Shown here: in pieces, positions 26,993-35,185 of the stretch
Layout: every line of letters starts with the position of its first letter
How positions within the stretch are numbered: position 1 is the stretch's first letter
Assembly: GCA_902493915.1 (NCBI GenBank)
Contig: CABUQY010000004.1
Coordinates: 1 to 37,788 of the forward strand
DNA: 37,788 nt
Direction of reading: 5' to 3'
Source: an uncultured Collinsella sp.
GTDB lineage: Bacteria > Actinomycetota > Coriobacteriia > Coriobacteriales > Coriobacteriaceae
Notes under the pieces: generated by a model
What the model saw: only the letters and a program-made list of their open reading frames with translations
The model's database searches: none
What the model was told of the DNA's origin: nothing
Translations under genes and position numbers: made by a program

Positions 26993-27140
26993 ACCGAGTC
27001 CTTTCTTGCGATTAGTCTACGGCATCTATAGTCGCAAGAAGACGAGTCGGCTACCATCGATATGGCTTACGCTTGCCTTACCGTTGTGTAAGGTACGGGT
27101 AGCCAGCCTGCCACGTGTTGATATTGAGAGAGGACTCCTG

Positions 27141-28130
27141 TTGAAGACTGTTCATGTTGCCGCTGGGATCATTCGCAAGGAAGGATCTGATGAGCTGCTT
27201 GCCGTGCAGCGCGGCTATGGCGACATGCAGGGACTTTGGGAATTCCCCGGCGGCAAGCTCATGCGCGGCGAGACGCCCGAGGACGCCGTACGCCGCGAGC
27301 TTATGGAGGAGCTGCAGGTAAAAGTCACCAACCTGCGCGATTTCTACACCGTTGAGTATGACTACCCCGATTTTCATCTCTCCATGGAGTGCTACTACTG
27401 CTCACTCGCCGATGAATCCGATGAGCCCCAGAAGCACGACCGCCAGCTCGATGTCCGCTGGATTCCGCGCACCTCGCTTGCCACGGTTGAGTGGATGCCC
27501 GCCGACAAGGGGCTTATCGATGCTCTGATTGAGTTAAAGGAAGATCGGCTTGAGGCCAACGGCATTGCCAACGACGCCGCGGCCACCACGACCGACGAGC
27601 CCGCCACCAAGCCCAAGCGCGCACCTAAACGCCGCAGCAAAAAGCGCGCCAAGCCCGGCCTGCTCGACGGCATCGACACCTCGGACCTTTCCGCCGACGA
27701 GCGCGAACTGGTGCGCCGTCGCGCCGCCATCAAAAAGTCCATGAAGGGCAACAAGCGCGCCAACACCAAACCCGAGCTGCTCGTTCGCCAGCGCCTGCGG
27801 GCCGCGGGCCTTACGGGCTATCGCTTGGAATGGAAGGTTCCCGGCAAGCCCGACATCGCCTTCCCCGGCCGCAAGATCGCCATCTTCGTCAACGGCTGCT
27901 TTTGGCACCGCTGCCCCAAGTGCAACCCCAGCCAGCCCAAGCGCAATGTTGAGTTTTGGGAGGCAAAGTTCCGTCGCAACGTCGAGCGCGACCGTGCCGC
28001 CGTGGCAGCGCTCACCGAAATGGGCTGGACGCCCATAACCATCTGGGAATGCGAACTCAAAAAGGACCGCATCGACGCCACGATGGAAAAGGTCATCGAG
28101 CAGGTGCGTGCCGCGGCACCGCAACGCTAA
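27141..28130 (+). CDS. Nudix hydrolase fused to Vsr-type mismatch endonuclease
   Basis: One 329-residue frame joins two DNA-maintenance domains. Residues 1-130 are MutT/Nudix-like (VHVAAGIIRKEGSDELLAVQ; Nudix box from Gly38 with RRELMEELQV), the type that removes oxidised nucleotides or similar triphosphates. A basic Lys/Arg/Pro-rich linker (about 150-175) leads to a Vsr domain (about 195-329) with RANTKPELLVRQRLRAAGL, GKPDI (catalytic Asp238), NGCFWHRCPKC (His256 and Cys ligands) and WEC (Cys304). Start is TTG with AGAGGA 6 bases upstream, chosen because the long upstream open frame is antisense to the ATPase gene. No Dcm-type methylase is nearby. The domains are certain; a joint function is inference. 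Confidence 0.88.
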   Translation: MKTVHVAAGIIRKEGSDELLAVQRGYGDMQGLWEFPGGKLMRGETPEDAVRRELMEELQVKVTNLRDFYTVEYDYPDFHLSMECYYCSLADESDEPQKHDRQLDVRWIPRTSLATVEWMPADKGLIDALIELKEDRLEANGIANDAAATTTDEPATKPKRAPKRRSKKRAKPGLLDGIDTSDLSADERELVRRRAAIKKSMKGNKRANTKPELLVRQRLRAAGLTGYRLEWKVPGKPDIAFPGRKIAIFVNGCFWHRCPKCNPSQPKRNVEFWEAKFRRNVERDRAAVAALTEMGWTPITIWECELKKDRIDATMEKVIEQVRAAAPQR

Positions 28131-28382
28131 CAGCGAGCATTCACACGCTCCGCACGTCCGCGCCACGTCTACGCCACAAACCTTAGAAAGCCCTTAAGCT
28201 CAAAACCTTTCAAGAGTGTTACTCAATAGCCTTGACCTGCGTTTCATCGTAACACCAAACCAGGTTAAGCCTTTCTTTAGCGCTTCTTTGAACGGTCCGC
28301 TGCATAATACTGCCAACGCACGGGGCCTAGCAGCATACCCCGAGCGCAACCTTTTGGTGGACATCGAGGAGGCCGCATAAGC

Positions 28383-28592
28383 ATGCATTCTTCCAATGAC
28401 GCAGCACAGCAGCCATCCCTAAAACATGCAGACCTTTTCTCCTTCCCCCCGACACAGAGAGACGGCCTCCTCGACTCCCCCACCACAAAAGTCAAACGCT
28501 CAACCGATCAGAATCTCAACTTGCGAGCATCCTTCGAAAAGCTCCAAGCATCCCTAGACAAGGCGTTCCCCGAACAGGCAAGAGCAATCTAA
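28383..28592 (+). CDS. small hypothetical protein
   Basis: A possible 69-residue protein, hydrophilic, with no membrane segment and a helical C-terminus (LRASFEKLQASLDKAFPEQARA). GAGGAGG lies 10 bases before the ATG. It ends 25 bases before the AraC-type gene and could be co-transcribed with it. I do not recognise a family, and coding status rests on the ribosome site and position only. Confidence 0.4.
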   Translation: MHSSNDAAQQPSLKHADLFSFPPTQRDGLLDSPTTKVKRSTDQNLNLRASFEKLQASLDKAFPEQARAI

Positions 28593-28617
28593 GCCCATCG
28601 CGCTTTATACTGATGCC

Positions 28618-29556
28618 ATGCGAAACATGGATCACATAGAATTGCACCGCGGAGGACGCGAGGAAGCGTTTCCCGAGACCGCCGAAGACTGGCCCTATAT
28701 TGCCGAACGCGCAGAATTCGCTCGCTATCCGGGCAATTCCGTCCCCTGGCACTGGCATTCCGAAGTTGAGCTTTTCTACATGGAGCAGGGAGCGATTGGC
28801 TATCGAACGCGCGCGGCTCATGAGCACGTACGCTTTGAGGAAGGGTCAGCCGGCTTTATCAACGGCGGCGTTTTGCACAGCACGCTGCAATCAGCCAATT
28901 CGGCACCAGCCATTCAAATGTTGCATATCTTTCAGCCGTCGATGCTCGGCGATCCCGCGGGACGTCTCCAAAAGCGCTACATCAATCCATTACTTCAATG
29001 TCGAGGCGTCGATGTGCTCAAATGGTCGCCCACCAACCCCGACGATATGCCCTTTATCGATTTGCTGAAGAGCTCCTTTAGCCACGACCTTCAACGGCCG
29101 CAGAACGAGATGGCGCTTCGAAATAACTTGTCAGAGCTCTGGATTCAGATTTACGCCAAGGCCGAACCGCTCTTTTCCTCCGACGGCGCCTCTTGGATGA
29201 CCGGCCGCGACGTACAGTTCAAGGGAATCCTGGACTTTATCCGCGCAAACTATGCAGCCGCTATAGATGTGCCCCAGATGGCATCTGCAGCCGGCGTAAG
29301 CGAAAGAGAGTGTTACCGCATTATCGAAGCTTGCGCAGGAACGACCCCGGCGGCATATCTGCGCGCATACCGCGTAAACCGTGCTTGCGAACTTTTGGCA
29401 CACACCACGCGAACGGTCCAGACAGTCGCGCGCCAATGCGGCTTTGCGACAGCAAGCCATCTTGGCCAGGTATTTAAAGAACAAATGGGATGCACTCCTT
29501 CGAGCTATCGAGCAGCGAGGCAGAATCTCGATAGTACCAGGCAGAAATCCCGCTAG
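28618..29556 (+). CDS. AraC-family transcriptional regulator with cupin sensor domain
   Basis: A 312-residue activator-type regulator. The N-terminal cupin contains WHWHSEVELFYMEQG, a sugar-binding style motif; the C-terminal AraC domain has two HTHs (IDVPQMASAAGVSERECYRI and the VQTVARQCGFATASHLGQVFKE block, ending with GCTPSSYR). No ribosome site precedes the ATG and a TATACT lies 6 bases upstream, so translation may be leaderless; an in-frame ATG three codons later is an alternative. The target genes are not evident; the HAD phosphatase gene follows 56 bases on. Confidence 0.9.
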   Translation: MRNMDHIELHRGGREEAFPETAEDWPYIAERAEFARYPGNSVPWHWHSEVELFYMEQGAIGYRTRAAHEHVRFEEGSAGFINGGVLHSTLQSANSAPAIQMLHIFQPSMLGDPAGRLQKRYINPLLQCRGVDVLKWSPTNPDDMPFIDLLKSSFSHDLQRPQNEMALRNNLSELWIQIYAKAEPLFSSDGASWMTGRDVQFKGILDFIRANYAAAIDVPQMASAAGVSERECYRIIEACAGTTPAAYLRAYRVNRACELLAHTTRTVQTVARQCGFATASHLGQVFKEQMGCTPSSYRAARQNLDSTRQKSR

Positions 29557-29612
29557 CCCTTCTTCTGTCACTGAATCAAACTTGCAGGCAAACAACAGAG
29601 AGGAGCAACCAT

Positions 29613-30236
29613 ATGAAGCACTTTGACCATATCGTATTTGACGTTGATGGGACATTGGCAGATACAGAAGAAAGCGTTCTATCATCGCTTGTCCAGATTG
29701 TCCAAGAAAAGACCGGCAAAACGCTCCCCCGACACGAGCTTGAATTTGCCCTCGGCATACCCGGCAAGGATGCCCTTGAGAAACTTGGAATCTACTCGCA
29801 GGCAACGTTGGATCACTGGTGCCAAGTTGCCGCCAGCTTTAAAAGCACCATCAGCGTGTTTCCAGGTTTGCTTGAAGTCATCGCAACACTCGCCGATAGC
29901 GGCTGCAAACTTGGCATCGTCTCCTCACGTGCGCGCGACGAATACGCAAAAGAAATTGCACCCCTTAGTTTCGATAAGTATTTTGAGCACATCATCCTTG
30001 TCGAAGACACAACCGAACATAAACCCGCACCCGCACCCATGCTCGAATATCTCCGGCGTACGGGCGCGAATCCTGGCAACGTCGTCTACGTTGGCGACAC
30101 CGTCTACGACGAACAATGCGCAACTTCGGCAGGGGTCAGTTTTGCCAGAGCGGCATGGGGATCACACCAAGACATCCCAAACGCCACCTACAACCTCAAA
30201 ACCCCCAACGACCTGCTAACCCTAACAACCAAGTAA
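29613..30236 (+). CDS. HAD-family hydrolase (phosphoglycolate phosphatase-like)
   Basis: A 207-residue HAD-IA phosphatase: motif I DVDGTLADT with the nucleophile and acid/base aspartates, motif II SSR (VSSRARDE), motif III lysine in HKPAPAPML and motif IV VGDTVYDE. A helical cap lies between motifs I and II. AGAGAGGAG precedes the ATG. The substrate is probably a small phosphorylated sugar or phosphoglycolate but cannot be named. It is followed by the nested palindrome shared with the convergent aldolase gene. Confidence 0.9.
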   Translation: MKHFDHIVFDVDGTLADTEESVLSSLVQIVQEKTGKTLPRHELEFALGIPGKDALEKLGIYSQATLDHWCQVAASFKSTISVFPGLLEVIATLADSGCKLGIVSSRARDEYAKEIAPLSFDKYFEHIILVEDTTEHKPAPAPMLEYLRRTGANPGNVVYVGDTVYDEQCATSAGVSFARAAWGSHQDIPNATYNLKTPNDLLTLTTK

Positions 30237-30285
30237 CCCCCGCGCCCCACCCTTTCAGCCCCAACACCACAAGGGCGATTGAGCA

Positions 30286-30436
30286 GGACGGTTTGGGCGG
30301 GTCCCGTACTTAGTTTCCAAAATCATTCCGCAGCGCGAAGGCCCCCGTTGTCAACGCTTCGAAGAAGCGAGACAACGGGGGCCTTCATGCGCGAGGACGT
30401 TTTGGAAACTAAGTACGGGACCCGCCCAAACCGTCC
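30286..30436. terminator. nested palindromic element between HAD phosphatase and aldolase genes
   Basis: Perfect 37-bp outer arms (30286-30322 and 30400-30436) enclose a separate perfect 16-bp inner hairpin (30337-30352 with 30371-30386). It starts about 25 bases after the aldolase stop codon (minus strand) and 49 after the phosphatase stop, so it can act in both directions. Flank words (CCGCAG on the left, CGAGGACGTTTTGG on the right) recur in the element at 12409-12531. Confidence 0.75.
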
Positions 30437-30460
30437 GGTGGGATCAGAGTACCCTTGCTG

Positions 30461-31318
30461 TTACTCTGCTTTGCCCACAGAGTTGAGGTTGGTCATGCGG
30501 ATCTTAACCAGCTCGGTAATCTCACGCATACCCTCCTTGGCCGGCTTCTTGGGATCGAAGCAGGCGGGGTTCTCGGCCATGTAGGCCATGAAGCCCTTGG
30601 TGTAGGCCTGACGCAGCTCGGTGGCGTAGTTAACCTTGCAGATGCCGTTCTTCACAGCCTCGGCAACCTGCTCATCGGGCACACCGGAGGTGCCGTGCAG
30701 AACCAGCGGCACGTCGACGGCGTCGCGGATGGCCTTGACCACGGACTGCTCGATGTGCGGATCGCTCGTGTACACACCGTGGCTGGTGCCAACGCCAATA
30801 GCGAGGGAGGTGCAGCCGGTACGCTCGACGAACTCCTTGGCCTCGGCAGGATCGGTGTAGGGGCTCTCGCCCTCAACTGCGGGACCGTCGTCCTCCTTGC
30901 CGCCAACCTTGCCGAGCTCAGCCTCGACGGGCACGCCCATGGCGCGGCCAGCGTCGGCGACGGACTTGGTCAGGGCAATGTTGTCCTCGAAAGACTCGTG
31001 CGAGCCGTCGATCATGACAGAGGTGTAGCCAGTGCGGAAAGCCTGCATGCAGCGGTCATAGCCATCGCCATGATCGAGGTGCAGAGCGACGGACACGGAA
31101 GCACGCTCGGCGGCAGCCTTGACCATACCGTAGAAGTAGTCCAGACCAGCGGTCTTGATGGTGCCCGGGGTGGTCTGCATGATGACGGGGGACTTGGTCT
31201 CCTCGGCAGCGGCCAGAACGGCCATAACAAACTCGAGGTTCTCGACGTTGAACGCGCCTACGGCGTAGTGGCCGGCCTGAGCGTCCTTGAGCATCTTTTC
31301 GGTGGTAACAAGTGCCAT
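30461..31318 (-). CDS. fba: class II fructose-bisphosphate/tagatose-bisphosphate-type aldolase
   Basis: Zinc-dependent ketose-bisphosphate aldolase of 285 residues. HLDHGD (80-85) supplies a zinc ligand and the catalytic Asp82; AELGKVGGKEDD, GVGTSHGVY and the phosphate-binding HGTSGVPD and NYAT motifs follow. The ATG at 31318 has GAGAGGAG 9 bases upstream; the 50 extra codons upstream are not family-like. It may be the glycolytic aldolase or act on tagatose-bisphosphate; a divergent DeoR regulator 335 bases away favours sugar-responsive control. Its transcript ends at the nested palindrome. Confidence 0.9.
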   Translation of the reverse strand: MALVTTEKMLKDAQAGHYAVGAFNVENLEFVMAVLAAAEETKSPVIMQTTPGTIKTAGLDYFYGMVKAAAERASVSVALHLDHGDGYDRCMQAFRTGYTSVMIDGSHESFEDNIALTKSVADAGRAMGVPVEAELGKVGGKEDDGPAVEGESPYTDPAEAKEFVERTGCTSLAIGVGTSHGVYTSDPHIEQSVVKAIRDAVDVPLVLHGTSGVPDEQVAEAVKNGICKVNYATELRQAYTKGFMAYMAENPACFDPKKPAKEGMREITELVKIRMTNLNSVGKAE

Positions 31319-31653
31319 GAGCGTTTGCTCCTCTCCCTCGCCCGCATCTGGACATCGGGCGTAGTTGTTCACAAGGCGTTTTACCTTGCGTTTTGCTGCG
31401 CTCATTGTATGAAATTCAGCAGCTTTGCACGTGTGAGATATTGAGCCCATGCAGGTCAATACAGTCATTTTTGAAAAGCAAACGGAAGAAATTTGAGCCG
31501 AGTGAACATGTTCGATATTGAATTTTGGGCGTTCAGCGTCTTTCTTTTATAGAAAAGATAAGTAATCGAAAGGTATTTTCTTACTCAAAAAGAAAATGAA
31601 CGAAAATAGAGTCAACACAATTCCTGCAAATTTCAGACGATGATGGAGCAAAT
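31319..31653. promoter_or_regulatory. divergent control region between aldolase and DeoR genes
   Basis: This 335-base AT-rich gap separates two divergent genes. Candidate operators near the DeoR side are CTTTT-ATAG-AAAAG (31544-31557) and ATTTTCTT-ACTCAAA-AAGAAAAT (31575-31597), plus repeated CGAAA words. On the aldolase side, TACAAT (minus strand, near 31410) may be a -10 box with a weak -35. The operators are inferred from symmetry only. Confidence 0.45.
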
Positions 31654-32457
31654 ATGGCCCACGCAACAACCCGAGCTTTCGCCGACGAGCGTCGTTCCGC
31701 CATCATGGAGATGCTCGATCATAATGCCTCGGTGCAGGTAGCAGAAATCGCCCAGACCTTTGGCGTGTCCTCCGTCACCGCCCGCGCCGACCTGGACGCG
31801 CTCGCCGAAGCAGGCAAGCTGCGCCGCACGCATGGCGGTGCCGTATCGCTCCACAAACGCCTGACCGTTTCCACGCAGGATCGCCGCATCAATGTCAACG
31901 TCGCCGCCAAGCAGGCCATCGCGCAAAGCGCCATCGAGCTCGTCAATGACGGCGACACGTTGCTCGTCGACTCGGGCACCACGGCGCTCGAGTTCGTCCG
32001 GCTCCTCGATCAACGCGACGGTATCACCGTCATCACAGCAGACATTACCATTGCCGATTACATCGACGAGAGCATGCCCTCGGTCGATGTCGTCATGCTG
32101 GGCGGGGCGTTGCGCAAAGGCCATCGTTATTTGTACGGACCGCTCACTATGCAAGCGCTCCAAATGGTCCATGCCGATCTTGCCGTCATGTGCCCTGGCG
32201 CTTTTGTCCCCAGCTGCGGCTTTACGACCGACTTTCCCCAGATGGCCGAGACCAAAACGGCTATGATCGCCGCGGCCCATCAAAGCGTCGCCCTCATGGA
32301 CGCCAGTAAGGTCAACGGACGCGGCATGTACCGTTTTGCCGAGCTTGCCGACGTTGACACCATCGTGATGGACCGTGATCCCGACGATGCCGTCGCCACA
32401 TCAATCGCCGAAGCCACTGACAGCGCACGTCCAGCCCTCGTCATCGCCCGCATCTAA
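31654..32457 (+). CDS. DeoR-family transcriptional regulator
   Basis: A 267-residue repressor with N-terminal DeoR HTH (RRSAIMEMLDHNASVQVAEI, then SSVTARADLDALAEAGKLRRTHGGA) and a sugar-phosphate isomerase-like effector domain (LLVDSGTTALEFVRLL, VVMLGGALRK, MDASKVNGRG). GGAGCAAAT precedes the ATG. Position next to the aldolase suggests that it responds to a phosphorylated sugar and controls that gene and itself. The family is certain; the target is inferred. Confidence 0.9.
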   Translation: MAHATTRAFADERRSAIMEMLDHNASVQVAEIAQTFGVSSVTARADLDALAEAGKLRRTHGGAVSLHKRLTVSTQDRRINVNVAAKQAIAQSAIELVNDGDTLLVDSGTTALEFVRLLDQRDGITVITADITIADYIDESMPSVDVVMLGGALRKGHRYLYGPLTMQALQMVHADLAVMCPGAFVPSCGFTTDFPQMAETKTAMIAAAHQSVALMDASKVNGRGMYRFAELADVDTIVMDRDPDDAVATSIAEATDSARPALVIARI

Positions 32458-32463
32458 AAACAA

Positions 32464-32502
32464 AAACCACCACAAAGGTGCCTGTCCCCTTTGTGGTGGT
32501 TT
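32464..32502. repeat. REP-like hairpin with CTGTCC loop, between convergent genes (copy 3)
   Basis: AAACCACCACAAAGG (32464-32478) pairs perfectly with 32488-32502; the loop TGCCTGTCC keeps the CTGTCC core of the other copies. It lies between the stops of the DeoR and flavodiiron genes and ends in TTT on the plus strand, so it may also act as terminator. Confidence 0.6.
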
Positions 32503-32525
32503 GAGCGTCAAAAGTGAAAGTGTCG

Positions 32526-33686
32526 CTACTTGGACAGCTCGTCGGCGAGAACCTCGATCTGAGCGCGCGAGGCGTCGTTGAGCGAACCCAGCACGGTCAC
32601 CTTGTTCTGCGCCATGGTGATGTCCTTCATGCCCCCGAGCTCCTTGGTCATAACCTTGGCAGCGGTGGGCGCCCAGGAGCCGGCCTCAACGAGCGCCACC
32701 GTACGGTTCTGATAGGCGTGCTCGGCAAGCGTGTGGATAAAGGTGCTCATGAACGGGAAGATCTCGCCCTGATAGGTGATGGAGGCGAGCACCAGACGGT
32801 CATAGCGGAACGCATCCTCAACGGCCTCGGCCATGTCGTCGCGAGCCAAGTCAAAGACGGAAACCTTCTGGCCGCGGGCCTCGAGCGCAGATGCAAGCTC
32901 CTCAACGGCGGCCTTCAGATGGCCGTACACGCTCGCATAGGCAATCGTGACGCCCTCGTCCTCGGGCTGATAGCTCGACCAGGTGTTGTAGGTGTCGAGG
33001 TAATAGCCCAGATTCTCGGTAAGAACAGGACCATGGAGCGGACAGATGATCTGGATATCCAGATCGGCGGCCTTCTTGAGCACGGTCTGCACGAATTTGC
33101 CGAACTTACCGACGATGCCAAAGTAGTAGCGGCGCGCTTCGCAAGCCCAGCCTTCCGGGTCCTCGATGTCGTTGGCGCCGAACTTGCCAAAGCCGTCGGC
33201 ACTAAAGAGCACCTTGTCGGTAGACTCGTAGGAGAAAATCACCTCGGGCCAGTGAACGTTGGGAGCGCCGACAAACGTTAGGCTGTGACCGCCCAGATCG
33301 AGCACGTCGCCCTCTTTGACGACCATCTTGCGCTCGGGGTAGTCGGTGCCAAAGTAGTTGACCATCATGCGGAAGGCACCCATGCTGGCCACAATCTGTG
33401 CCTGGGGGTAGCGCTCCATAAAGGCGGCGATGCCAGCAGAGTGATCGGGCTCCATGTGATGGATAACCAGGTAGTCGGGCGTACGTCCATCGAGCGCGGC
33501 CTCGAGGTTGCCGAGCCACTCGTCGACAAAACCACCGTCGACCGAATCGGCGACAGCGATCTTCTCGCCCAAGATAACGTAGCTGTTGTATGCCATACCA
33601 TTCTCGGACACATCGTACTGGCCCTCGAACAGGTCAATGTCGTGATCGTCGACGCCAACGTAGCGGATATCCTTGGTGATCTCCAT
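32526..33686 (-). CDS. flavodiiron protein (A-type flavoprotein, FprA-like)
   Basis: Reduces oxygen to water and/or nitric oxide, protecting anaerobic enzymes such as pyruvate formate-lyase. The 386 residues comprise a metallo-beta-lactamase-like domain with all di-iron ligands in place (His77, Glu79, Asp81, His82, His145, Asp164, His218) and a C-terminal flavodoxin domain with an FMN loop (YASVYGHLK). No rubredoxin domain is fused. The ATG at 33686 has AGGAGG 9 bases upstream. It stands alone, with an inverted repeat in its promoter region. Confidence 0.94.
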   Translation of the reverse strand: MEITKDIRYVGVDDHDIDLFEGQYDVSENGMAYNSYVILGEKIAVADSVDGGFVDEWLGNLEAALDGRTPDYLVIHHMEPDHSAGIAAFMERYPQAQIVASMGAFRMMVNYFGTDYPERKMVVKEGDVLDLGGHSLTFVGAPNVHWPEVIFSYESTDKVLFSADGFGKFGANDIEDPEGWACEARRYYFGIVGKFGKFVQTVLKKAADLDIQIICPLHGPVLTENLGYYLDTYNTWSSYQPEDEGVTIAYASVYGHLKAAVEELASALEARGQKVSVFDLARDDMAEAVEDAFRYDRLVLASITYQGEIFPFMSTFIHTLAEHAYQNRTVALVEAGSWAPTAAKVMTKELGGMKDITMAQNKVTVLGSLNDASRAQIEVLADELSK

Positions 33687-33702
33687 CAGGCAAAGCCTCC
33701 TA

Positions 33703-33726
33703 GATAGACAAAATAACCCGTCTATC
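33703..33726 (-). promoter_or_regulatory. inverted repeat and extended -10 upstream of the flavodiiron gene
   Basis: GATAGAC (33703-33709) and GTCTATC (33720-33726) form a perfect 7-bp repeat just upstream of the ribosome site. On the minus strand an extended -10 (TGCTATGAT) overlaps its upstream half. A second palindrome, TTATCG-AAATA-CGATAA, lies at 33778-33794. Possible repressor sites. Confidence 0.45.
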
Positions 33727-33815
33727 ATAGCACTCGGCAGCATTCCAACTGTTATCTGCCGGCATCCTTACCGATTGTTATCGAAATACGATAAATCGCC
33801 GTTTACCTGCGCAAA

Positions 33816-34847
33816 CTATGAGCGTGGTATCGCCGTGCTATGTCGAATAATGAGCTGGCCGGGAATACGAATGGCAACGGTTTTGCCCGCCGTACCCGCC
33901 TCGGGAACCGCATGCTCGAATACCTCGCGTCCGCGCTGATGTAGATCGAATCGAACGGTCGTGAGCTCGTTATGCGCGACAAAATCATCGAGCGAATCGT
34001 CGACACCCACCACGCTCACGTCCTCGGGCACGCGCAGGCCGCTATCGCGCAGCGCTGCAATCGCGCCATTTGCCATCTGGTCGTTTGCCGCGTAAATCGC
34101 CGTCATGGTGCGATCGTGCTCGGCCAGGTACCTGCCGGCCTCGTAGCCGCTGTTGGCAGACCAGTCGCCCTCGAGCGGCTCTGCCGGCTCGATGTGTTTA
34201 CGCTCGAGCGCATCCTGCCAACCGGCTCGACGAAATTGCTCGTCGACCGAGAACGACGGGCCGCCAATATAGCGAATCTGCCCGTGCCCCAGCTTAAACA
34301 GGTGATTCATAAGCAAGAGCGAGCAGCCGTAATGGTCGGAATCGACCGTAGTCACGCGCGGATGCGCGTACATGGTAACGATGACCGTTCCAATGCCCGG
34401 CAGTGGATCAAACGTCTCAAAATCGGGCGCCATGCGGCTCATGCCGATGATGATGCCGTCCACCGGCAATGCGGCCATACGACGCGTGGCCTCGGCAAGC
34501 GAGAATTCCTCGGTCTTGGACATCTCGACCAGCGTGATGGCGCAATTATGCTCGCGAGCAGCGCTGGCGATGCCGTCGATCATTGAGAGGTTGCCAAACT
34601 TGGTGACATCGTTGATGCATAGGCCTACCGAATGGTAACGGCCGTCGCGCAGCGAGCGACCGGCATAACTCGGACGAAAGCCGAGCTCTTGCATAGCGGC
34701 CTGCACGCGCTGGCGCGTCTGCTCGTTGACGTTGGGCAATCCGTTGGCAACGCGCGAAACCGTCTGCTGCGAAACACCGGCAGCGCGGGCAACGTCAGCC
34801 ATGGATACCGGACGCGTACCTGTATCGTTGGAAGGGCGCCTTGCCAC
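33816..34847 (-). CDS. LacI/GalR-family regulator of galactose genes
   Basis: A 343-residue repressor: LacI HTH (MADVARAAGVSQQTVSRVANG) followed by the ligand-binding domain (VGLCINDVTKFGNLSM, DGIIIGMSR, the DQMANGAIAALRDSG region). Start is GTG at 34847 with AAGGTGA 5 bases upstream. It is divergent from galK-galT, and three identical operator-like 13-mers lie in the shared gap, so it most likely represses itself and the gal genes until galactose is present. Confidence 0.9.
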   Translation of the reverse strand: MARRPSNDTGTRPVSMADVARAAGVSQQTVSRVANGLPNVNEQTRQRVQAAMQELGFRPSYAGRSLRDGRYHSVGLCINDVTKFGNLSMIDGIASAAREHNCAITLVEMSKTEEFSLAEATRRMAALPVDGIIIGMSRMAPDFETFDPLPGIGTVIVTMYAHPRVTTVDSDHYGCSLLLMNHLFKLGHGQIRYIGGPSFSVDEQFRRAGWQDALERKHIEPAEPLEGDWSANSGYEAGRYLAEHDRTMTAIYAANDQMANGAIAALRDSGLRVPEDVSVVGVDDSLDDFVAHNELTTVRFDLHQRGREVFEHAVPEAGTAGKTVAIRIPGQLIIRHSTAIPRS

Positions 34848-35185
34848 GAAATCACCTTCACCCTTGCGAGATATGAATAGCGTGAATGCCGGCCCGGGCA
34901 GAAATACATCCCGCGCCGAGGCCCGCTATCGTCGGACGCATGTTAACGTACTCTACTTTTTCAATCCGCATCTCTTCTGCTTTATAAGTCCATACGGCAA
35001 TACCGTTCACGGCTGAATTTCTACCGATTACCAGATTCTCAAATAGTGACAAGAGTTGTGTTATGAGTACGTTAACATAGCCCGTAACGTGCGGTATCGT
35101 GAACACTTGGTTCATGCCGCTTTAAGTTGTTAACGTACTCATAACGACGCAAAACTCGCCCGTGCGCACCAAGGAAAGGACTCCC
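34848..35185. promoter_or_regulatory. divergent gal control region with three operator copies
   Basis: The 13-mer TGTTAACGTACTC occurs at 34941-34953, inverted at 35077-35065 and again at 35128-35140; the last two share 18 identical bases (TGTTAACGTACTCATAAC). All are centred on an ACGT core, as in LacI/GalR sites. A small inverted repeat (TGAAC-ACTTG-GTTCA) lies near 35100-35115. Promoter hexamers could not be fixed. Confidence 0.7.

Noticed and set aside
26628..27140. Upstream extension of the Nudix-Vsr frame to 500 residues
   Set aside because: The first 171 codons run antisense through the BceA-type gene and are not protein-like; the TTG at 27141 has a proper ribosome site and starts the Nudix fold.
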